From Hermatobates lingyangjiaoensis (lineage: Eukaryota; Arthropoda; Insecta; Hemiptera; Hermatobatidae): 64,000 nucleotides of DNA. Below are positions 55,851-64,000 of the stretch, piece by piece. The position numbers and the translations under genes were made by a program. The stretch is from the NCBI GenBank assembly GCA_026182355.1, contig JAPFBL010000001.1, forward strand, positions 682,001-746,000, in the 5' to 3' direction. How positions within the stretch are numbered: position 1 is the first letter of the stretch; the number at the start of each line of letters is the position of its first letter. The notes below the pieces were generated by a model. The model was given only the letters and a program-made list of their open reading frames with translations, ran no database searches and had not been told where the DNA came from.

Positions 55851-56486
55851 TATAATTCCCTAAACAAGTGGCTTCATTTTCTTACTGACTTGCACTTCTC
55901 TTTTTTACCTATCATATCAAATTCTTTAATAATTAAAAAATTACAAACTGCTAAAAATTACTATGGTTTTGCTCTCAATCCACTTAGTTTGGAATGTACT
56001 ACTGAAATTAAAAAATATTTGAATTCTTTAAAAGATTCCTACCAAAATAATATCAAATAAAATTATATTACCGTAAATAGCAGAATGACTGTTTATAAAT
56101 CTAAGAAGAACCTGAATCATAATACTCCCTTGAGCAGATTTTAAGGTTTCTAAAATGCAAGCACTGACTGTTTCAATGCAGTGTCGCGCATTTTTACAAC
56201 CACACATAAAAAGAAATTGCTGGTAAAACCATGTTTGATAACACAAATCAAATAGGTTTAAACAGTATTTCAAACATTGGTAATTAATTTTTACTAATTA
56301 ATTATTTATAAGGTTTTATCTCTAATTATACTTAATAAATTAATTAATTAATGTTTAATTTATCGTAACCTCTGTACTACATCTGTTTTCATTTATATTT
56401 TCGAATTTATCGGTCCTGATATCTAATTATTGCATAAATTAGTATTAAGAAGACCTAATAAAATAATTAGCATTAAAATTACTATG
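55851..56486. other. AT-rich spacer
   Basis: Frames at 55740-56060 (106 codons, starting inside the MITE) and 56028-56273 are AT-composition frames without motifs. Confidence 0.5.
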
Positions 56487-56587
56487 TCATCTTAATATTA
56501 GAAATATAATATAACGTCTTACCTCGTACACTGCTACAGCAGTAGTCTACGAGGTAAGAGGGTATATTATATTTCTAATCTTAATGA
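56487..56587. repeat. 101-bp imperfect palindrome
   Basis: Arms about 56487-56534 and 56540-56587 (CTTACCTCGTA mirrored by TACGAGGTAAG, and AGAAATATAATAT mirrored by ATATTATATTTCT) with a few mismatches and almost no loop. No TA tract and no PLE core. Could be a small fold-back element. The tiny loop argues against a normal pre-miRNA. Confidence 0.7.
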
Positions 56588-58679
56588 TACTAACCTCTTT
56601 GGTAATGACGAAATGCATGAATTTACCATCTAATCATTTCATATGTCTTCAACAACTAGTAAAGCCGAAAGAACAATGTTTGGGGTATTTTATATTACAT
56701 ATATAAAACGAATATTTTTTTCATTCTTATTTGACAAAAAAAAATACTAAAGACTTGTATACTTATAGCATCATTACAATATTAAAATTGATTAATAGTC
56801 ATGACAAAAATTAAGATGTGTATGGATATTTATCGGTCCTGATTTCAAGTCCCCTAATCCGTTTTTTATCACTTTTTTGAAGATGTATGTGTGTAGGCAT
56901 GTTGGGTATGCATCCATAAAACTGTTACCAGATTAATATCTATAGAAAAGAGTAAATTTGATATCAAAGTGTTCTTTTATTATGATAATAACTTTTTAAT
57001 TCTTGGGTAATCTTAAACTATGGAAGATTTCGTACGTTTTATCGGAAATTAAATGTTTTTTGTCCTTTTCTAATGTTTCTTTTTCTATATTGCGTTTTTT
57101 CTATATACACATTAATATTCCATTAAGTATTGTTAGAAAAATAAACTGATTATTCAATTTAATGACAGGCAAAAAGGCAACCATTTACTTGATAAATGCT
57201 ATGAATTTGTGGGTCATTTTAAACACGTACATTGGTTTAAAATGTATTTTAATAGTGTGTTAACACAGTAATTTAATGTTTCATTAATTAAATGTAAAAA
57301 AAAATATTTTTAATATATCTAAATGGTGTTTGACGGAAAAATTTAAGATCTTTGTAGCAATGTTTCCTACAAGACTGCTATCTACAATAATAGTTTCAAA
57401 AAAATATTAAAACTGTAAAATTATAATAATTAAACTCTTAAAGGCTCAAGAATGTTGTATACACAGCCTATGAGATTGACTTTAAATCCCATAGAAACTC
57501 TATTCCTTTCTGTATAATTCATATTACCTATATGATATGATATGTCCTTATTGATTTGAATCATATAATAATAAAAATTATCTGTTAAAAAAAACAGATA
57601 ATTTAAACAAAACAAATATTAAAAACATAGTTTATATATAAAATGCTCTAATTGAAAGGTAAAGATAATGTCTTTAATATCATGATATTAAGTTTCTTTT
57701 GAAGAATATTATTTAAAACAAAAAACTATTACTTTATTTGAATAAACGTTTTTTTCACTCAAAATAGATGAAATATACAACTTAATTCCTGAGTTAGCAC
57801 ATTTATTACTGAAAGTGTGAAGTGAGTCTCAAAAAAGTCTGTGCTAGTATTTGATTTTTTTTTTAAATTAAAATTCCTTTTATGAACTCAGTTTTAATAA
57901 TTTCATGAAAAATAGGTAGTAAATTTCATTATTGTCATTTTAGTTGATTGGAGTTTCACATTAAATTTAAATTATTACTTTTGAACATTAGTTATATTAC
58001 TTCGCTGATTGTGTATATTAGGTATTTGTTTGCAATATTGGTATATCTAAGTAATTTATTTAATGGTGATCTCTAGAGATCATATTTTAACAAAAATAGG
58101 AGTCAGGGTTCTATCAAAATTCATGTTCTTCTGACTTTGTTAACATTTGAACTATTGTTATTGCTTTATTACTTACTGCGGCATGAGAGAGGTGCTATGA
58201 GCAATAATAATTTAAAATAATGTGACACAAGAATAAGAAGAGAGGACTATGAAATACTTATAAGCTCTAATTTAATACATACATATATTGTATAACCTAA
58301 TGCCTCTAGTAACTATTAGCCAGAATAATTATTTCTTACAACAGAGGAAAGTATAATTATTTGCATGAAATAATTTGATTATTTTGTGTTGATTCCGGAC
58401 TGAATTATATTTATATGATGCCACTAGAAACTAGGTGGAATATAAGATTTAAAAGTAGGCAGAAATGAATTCAATTGTTTTGTTCAAACAAAAATAAATT
58501 AAAAAATATTTTATAAAATTGAAAAATATATTTAATTAAAAGGTTTTCTTGGAATTTACAAATTTTTTATAATAATTTAAATCGTTTAAAATGGTGTTTG
58601 GTATCATGCAGTAAACCAAATATTAGATTATTTTTAATGCTTTTAAATCAGTGATATATTTGGCATTGATAGAAGTTTA
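56588..58679. other. AT-rich spacer
   Basis: AT-rich; no gene recognised. Confidence 0.5.
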
Positions 58680-58900
58680 AAATATGAAGGTTTTCTTGCT
58701 TGTTGCATTATTTAGCTGTGAAGGAGAGTACTTGTTGGGAGTAGGGCAGAGGGAAGGTTGGAGGTCAGGGATGCAGGCTGGACCTGCGGCTGACCCCAGG
58801 TCAGCTTGTGATCTCACCACCTTGCTCTATTTAACATCTGCACCTTGCACTGGACCACTTACAAGATCAACTTGTGCCCCTACTCTATTACCCTCTCATA
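58680..58900. promoter_or_regulatory. Island with nuclear-receptor-type everted repeat
   Basis: Complex GC-rich sequence with AGGTCA at 58762-58767 and TGACC-CCA-GGTCA at 58791-58803, an everted pair of receptor half sites with 3-bp spacing. The 105-codon frame (58684-59001) starts ATG and ends in a hydrophobic AT-rich tail. I do not recognise it and lean towards non-coding. Confidence 0.3.
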
Positions 58901-61689
58901 GTTGCCCTACTTATTCGTTTCAATTACCATATTTTACAAACACCATTCTTTTATTAGTGATTATTATAACTTGTTTTTTTTCTGTAATTTTACAAGTATA
59001 AGCATAATTTGGAATTCGATTTAAAATCAAAACTGTTAATTCAAAAATTGTAAAGTGCACCCTATTTATTTCAGATCTTTAGAACTACATCAATTGCTCT
59101 ACTTAGGTTTAGTTCAGAGATAGAGAATCTCTTTCAAGACCTTCGTCAAAATTGAATAATTTCATTTTATAATTTCTTACATGTCACTGAACTCTTCCAT
59201 GTATAACTTAAATCAAATTTTGACATACAGGTATAAAAATACTAGTCAAAATACAGTTTTAACCTGGAATATTATATACAATTTATGATTTAAGGAAACC
59301 ATGAAGGTTTTATAATAGCAAATACACACACACACACACACACACACACATTCAAACAGGCACAAAGAAACACACTCAAAGATTTATAACTAATGAACTT
59401 CATCTTGTCGTTTAATACCTGACATTGTATTATCTTACCTAATTTGACGACATTCAAGAATTTAAGCACTTATTATAAGCATTGTGGATGTACAAAACCA
59501 TTATGATTAGAGTTACAAATTATTTAGATTTTCTTCTATAGTAAGCAAAAGAATTTTTAGTTTAGTAACTTTTATCAAATGTTTCCTAGAACAAGTTCTT
59601 TTTAAAGAATAAAAAATTCATTTGGAGTATTAGATGATAAGAACATATAGGGGCTTCTTATCTTCTTCTTATCTTATCTTCTTATCGTCTTCTCTCATTT
59701 ATGTTTTAACACGATAATTTAACTTGCAATATTAGATGGAAAAGGTGAAAACAGTGCTCTCTAAAATCAGTTTTAGTTTGAATTTTAGAATGTTCAAAAA
59801 TTGCAAAGTATTTTCAATGGTATTGAAAAAAACTTTTAAATATTTATCACATTAATGAAGATAATACAAGGTAGAAATTAATAATATAAAAACCTAATAT
59901 TTACAATTTTTTTTTATGTTTTAGGCTTTTTGAACTATTTTTATAAAATTACATAACATTATTAAGAATTAAAAGCTGGTCAAAATTTATTATTTTGAAG
60001 GTTTTACTGATTTATAAGTTTGGTGACCTCCTAGATTCGTTAGTTTGATTTTTATATGTGTGGATGTATACATATGAGTTTGCGAACAGTTTATAAAACA
60101 CGAATTATGGTAGAATAGCATGATTTTTTTTTAGATTCATGAATTCCATACTGGCAAAGAAAGTCTGCACAGAGATGTATGAGCTTTCCTATTATTTCAT
60201 GAAAAATGATATTTACATCACTTGTGCTCATGGGTATGCAAGAAAGAAGCGTTTATTAATCATAAACAAAATGCAGTAGCCTACTTATAATGCCAGTATT
60301 TTAACATGCAAATATTACCTATACTTTAAAATACAAGTATAGGTATTAACATACACTCTAAATTATGAGAATTATAGAGAGGATACAAAGATAACTGAGA
60401 TAGTAAGTATACAGAAAGTATATAAAAAGTAAAATATGTATTTTTTTTGAAAGTTTATATAAAATAAGGGAATTTTTTTGCAAAATAAAAATAATATATT
60501 TAAACTAAATATTTCTTAAAAAAATATATAGATAAGTAACTTCTATTCAAAAAGTAAAGTACTGGCCATGTAATATATTCAAAATATGTTTAAGAAAGAT
60601 CGTCAATGCCCATTTCTATCTTTATCTAAAGTATGCGTGCACCTTATTTGCATAATAACGTAATGTTGCAGTTTAATATATGAAGATAACTAGTGATAAT
60701 TTTGACTACCTACTAAAGGTAAGATTAAACCTTAAAAAAAAAGTATTATCAATAATAGATTAATACGATGGCTGCGCATCAATTAAATGCTTGCTGGTTA
60801 CAATGGGTTCGTTTTGTGTTGTCGTAAATATTGTTTTGTTTATTTAAAGTTGAGTTTGAATAGAGTCTGATTTTTTCTAAAATTATCATTACAAACAATA
60901 ATTATTAACCATGTTTAAAAAATTACATTCTTAGAATTTTTGAATGATATTTCTAAAAGGAATTTCTTCTCAGTGCAGTGACGTTGCTTGTAGAAAGATT
61001 TCTGATCCGCATTAAAAAAAAATATATTACAATATCGGTTGAATTAATATCTACTTTGAAATAAATTTTCTCAAATAAAATAAATTGAAAACTAAGTAAG
61101 CAGAAAAGCAGACACAACATTGAAACAATAAAACAAAGTAAACAAATATTACAAACAAAATTATTCATATGAAAGAGCTACAGTACAAGAAATGTACAGT
61201 TTGATCAGTAATCAAATATTCTGAATATTAGAAAAAAATTTTGATGATTTAATCTCAGCTGATAGCTCAAACATTCTGTCACTTGTTCTACAGTTATTCC
61301 TTTATCATATATATCAGGGATGGCCAAAATTTACCTCGCATTTAACATTTTTAGTACACTTACCCTTGTGACTGTGTCTATAATGCGCATACCTATGAAG
61401 TGTTTTTAACAATAATCTTTATAGATATTTAAAGGTTTTAGAATATACTTACTAGTTGATGACTTTTCAGTAAATCAAAAATGAATACATTGACAACTTA
61501 TGGCTATCTATGGCTACCTAAAAAGTATCTTCAAATAACTGTATTATAGAAAATTGGTGCAATAATTTAAACATTTCGAAAAGTTAGGGAAATAAAAACA
61601 AAATTATTCTTTACTAATTGTGTTTGAATTTTTTAAAAGAACTGTTTAGAAGTAAATAATAGAAGAAAAAAAAATGAATAAAGTGGTTT
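58901..61689. other. AT-rich spacer with small (CA)n
   Basis: AT-rich with a (CA)n run at 59323-59350 and CTTATCTT repeats at 59650-59690. At 61315 a CAGGGATGGCCAAAATTTAC word resembles a hAT end, but no partner was found. No gene. Confidence 0.5.
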
Positions 61690-61830
61690 CCATTTCGGAA
61701 GACTTGGCATTGCCGTGTTATTCTAAACTTAGCAAATCAGAATACAAGCTTGGCGGCCGACCTCCGGTGGTTTCCCAGTCTGATCGGCCGAGGTTGAGGT
61801 ATTGTTCCTCATGTGTACTATACGCGTATA
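61690..61830. promoter_or_regulatory. Short GC-rich island
   Basis: CGGCCGA occurs twice (61754-61760 and 61785-61791) in a complex patch within AT-rich spacer. Weak regulatory candidate. Confidence 0.25.
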
Positions 61831-62214
61831 TGACCGTATTGAATTTCTGGTGATTTTTCAGCATTAGTTAATGATTTTTTATAGCTGATTGTAATTACTC
61901 ATACGCATTGTTTAATCTGTTGTAATTTTTACAAGTAGATTTATATTGCAAACTAATATAATTTCTCTTTTAACAAATTTATTTTTTGTTAAAAATGTCT
62001 CAAATTTTTATTTCAAATATCTCTTTTTACAAATAAATTTTGAAGAAGGATTAATAATTAATTTTATAAACAAAACACGTAACTAATACAGATTATTAGC
62101 AATACCTAATGTATAGAATACTGAAAACGAAAATATCTTAAACAAAATGTTGTTATACTAACCTCAATTTCTAAAAGTGTAGCAGCACAGTTTGCATTTA
62201 TTTTTGGTAAATAT
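61831..62214. other. AT-rich spacer
   Basis: AT-rich; nothing recognised. Confidence 0.5.
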
Positions 62215-62610
62215 TAGTTTCTTTGAAGAGGGTTTAGTTTTATTAGGAGACCTTATTGGACAGACTGGGTCGAATGTAAAAGGAGAGAGGGAAATCTGCT
62301 TTGAGGCTTGTCAAGTATTTTTGTTTAGAAGGTTGTATCGGAGAAGAGACGAAGTATTGGGACCTGTTTCCCTTTAAAACAAGCAGGGGGATCAAAGAGC
62401 CTTTTGAGAAAGGCCCTGCTCTTTCGATATGGGACCCGGTAGCATTACTGGAAAATGCATTACTTCATTTCCACCCACTCACTCTCTCTCTTAGACTTGT
62501 TTCTGCCCCTATTTCACCACAGTGCAATTTGTTTCAGTGACCTGCAAAAAGCCCTCATTTCTTACCAGTCCACCTTAAAGGGAAAAATTGACCCCAACTG
62601 AAAGGGATAT
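62215..62610. promoter_or_regulatory. Candidate regulatory island with TCF word in a hairpin
   Basis: GATCAAAG at 62390-62397 opens an imperfect inverted repeat ATCAAAGAGC .. GCTCTTTCGAT (62391-62432) that encloses a perfect hairpin GCCTTT-TGAG-AAAGGC (62399-62414). Two overlapping frames (61 and 79 codons) have no domain. Compare the CCCTT-TGAC-AAGGG hairpin in the 16.3 kb island. Confidence 0.35.
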
Positions 62611-63299
62611 CACAAATAAAGAAACAGGTTTTTTTTTTGTTCAATATTACGTCATCATTTTACAAGGGAACTCACTTAGCTTCGTCTGTCTTTGATAAAG
62701 TTTATTATTTGCAAATAAGTAAAAAAAAAATAAATTTATTTTTAAAACAAATACAATAATTACTACTCAAAATCAAATTTATTCTCAAATCTAAAGGTAT
62801 TTAGTGCCTTCTGAAAGTATTAGTAGTAACATTTTACTTTAACTTTAATTTACCTGAAAATTAAGCAATTATTTGTTAAATACAGACATTGTTAATAAAT
62901 TAATCTGCTATCTGAAAAGGCAGGTATTTATCAAAAATAATAGAAGAGAATGATTGTAATAAATTTTACGATTATTTTAATCATCGTAAGAAATATAATG
63001 TTCTCAAAGTATTACTAGTAACATTGTTCTTTAACTCAGGTGAAAATTAAACATTTATTTGTTAAATACGGATATTGTTAATTAATTGAAATATTTATAA
63101 AAAATAGTAAAAGAGTATGATTGTAATAAATTTACAATTATTTTAATTATCGTAAGAAACATAATGCATCATCTAGTGCATAATAAATGTATAATATAAT
63201 GTATTTAAATAGAAAATTACCTAAGCTTTTTAGAAGTTTTTTGTATAAATAGCGTAAATGTAGAACTTAAATATCTACATTTATTTGAAAAGTTTTGGA
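62611..63299. other. AT-rich spacer
   Basis: Within it 62790-62960 and 62995-63150 share repeated words (AAAGTATTA.TAGTAACAT, GTGAAAATTAA.CA.TTATTTGTTAAATAC), an old local direct duplication of about 150 bp. No gene. Confidence 0.5.
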
Positions 63300-63520
63300 G
63301 GACCGCAGAAGGGAGTTCAATATTTAGAAGGGATATTTAGGGTTGGGAGAGGGTGTTACGACCAGCTCTGACGTCACAGGGGTCTAAAAACTGAAGTAAA
63401 CTCCTACTTGAGTGAGGGCATTTATATATATGTGTATAGAAGTGGTGGGGGTGAAACATCCCTTAGCCAACATTTACCCTCTCCCTACGAATACCTAATA
63501 TAGCCTTCACAAAACCCCTC
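63300..63520. promoter_or_regulatory. Island with full consensus CRE
   Basis: TGACGTCA at 63369-63376, the full palindromic cAMP-response element word, lies in a complex GC-richer stretch with GGGTTGGGAGAGGGTG upstream and CCCTCTCCCTACG downstream (near-mirrored purine and pyrimidine runs). Candidate enhancer or promoter. Confidence 0.35.
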
Positions 63521-64000
63521 GACATTGTTTTCCGTCCATATAGACTGTGTTTGTTTTTTGCTTCTCTTTAAAAAGGAATATTTTATTCTTACATCATAGG
63601 CACAGTTATGAGAAGTACATCACATTTATGTATAATTCTGTATTATTCACTGGCAATTTATTAAAAATTAATTATTTAGTTTATCGAAAAGTCATCCTCA
63701 TTTTTGATGTTATTAATATTAAATTTTATTTTTTTACAATATGTTATCACTACAAACAAACACTTCTTTGCTGTATAAGAACAAGATCAAAAAGCTAAGG
63801 TGTCAATCATTTAAGCATCCCAGATATAAGTAAATAATCTATTTATAAAAATCGGTTAAAACTTGATATCCTTGTGTCTCGATATTTCTCATTATAATTT
63901 CTATACCGACGTATAATATTTGTGCTGAGATTTAAACATGTGGGCAACTATCTTGAATACTCATGGTTTGAGGAGATAGCAATACTTACAACTCATTCTA
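63521..64000. other. AT-rich spacer at window end
   Basis: The frame at 63547-63798 is AT-driven with no motif. No gene seen. Confidence 0.5.

Noticed and set aside
56487..56587. Pre-miRNA hairpin
   Set aside because: The loop is only a few bases and the stem is too long and too perfect at the centre. I recognise no conserved miRNA seed.
58684..59001. 105-codon plus-strand frame beginning with a hydrophobic stretch like a signal peptide
   Set aside because: The middle is island sequence and the end is a hydrophobic AT-rich tail. No domain, no conserved cysteine spacing and no splice context that I can argue for.
61315..61345. hAT terminus CAGGGATGGCCAAAATTTAC
   Set aside because: Only one end seen, no target duplication and no partner downstream. 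Chance similarity or a solo fragment remains possible.
1..64000. CRISPR array, operons, prophage or plasmid features
   Set aside because: No regularly spaced direct repeats with unique spacers, no dense coding and no Shine-Dalgarno-linked frames. The window is eukaryotic.

Overview
The window looks like nuclear DNA from an invertebrate animal. It is strongly AT-rich and non-coding, full of (TA)n and (CA)n microsatellites, and carries tRNA-derived SINEs, hAT-type DNA transposon remnants and many Penelope-like retroelement (PLE) fragments. An arthropod is most likely, and a chelicerate (for example a horseshoe-crab-type genome) is my tentative guess from the repeat mix. No bacterial gene organisation, CRISPR array, rRNA or intact tRNA gene is visible. 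No open reading frame looks like a host protein-coding exon. The only protein-like sequence I recognise is retroelement debris: a frameshifted GIY-YIG endonuclease end of a PLE near 10 kb, and short N-terminal PLE peptides near 27.3, 28.1, 28.8 and 48.0 kb.

Two things dominate the layout. The first is a set of PLE-derived terminal pieces, most of them back-to-back inverted pairs (near 5.3, 9.8-10.5, 13.1-13.9, 14.0-15.1, 18.0-18.8, 20.8-21.1, 27.2-28.9, 40.8-41.3, 44.2-44.9 and 47.0-48.5 kb). They sit in or against (TA)n tracts. Across several sequence families they repeat one RNA-like layout: a CUGANGA box, one extra pyrimidine, a short hairpin, then GAAA and an outward-pointing tail. This resembles the hammerhead ribozymes known from PLEs. 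Where PLE coding remnants are present they lie where a PLE would put them: N-terminal peptide downstream of the core, endonuclease upstream of a terminal repeat.

The second is a series of GC-richer, complex, non-repetitive islands of about 100-500 bp spaced through the AT-rich background (near 1.0, 2.6, 5.0, 6.3, 7.3, 8.4, 16.4, 21.5, 22.8, 24.6, 25.6, 26.5, 36.3, 37.9, 40.1, 50.8, 54.1, 58.8, 61.8, 62.4 and 63.4 kb). They have no coding signature but hold consensus-like binding words: octamer ATGCAAAT, GATCAAAG, homeodomain words, CCAAT boxes, TGACGTCA and a GGTCA everted repeat. Together with the lack of exons this suggests a cis-regulatory gene desert or a very long intron of a developmental gene. 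That is inference: no target gene is in the window and no alignment was possible.

Other mobile DNA includes four SINE copies with recognisable Pol III A and B boxes, a 470-bp hAT-type MITE with an 8-bp target duplication (55.4-55.8 kb), a 270-bp inverted-repeat MITE (48.9-49.1 kb), a 1.1-kb GC-rich element of unknown class (10.6-11.7 kb), and two pairs of diverged dispersed repeats. Stretches not listed under these headings are AT-rich spacer in which I see no gene.
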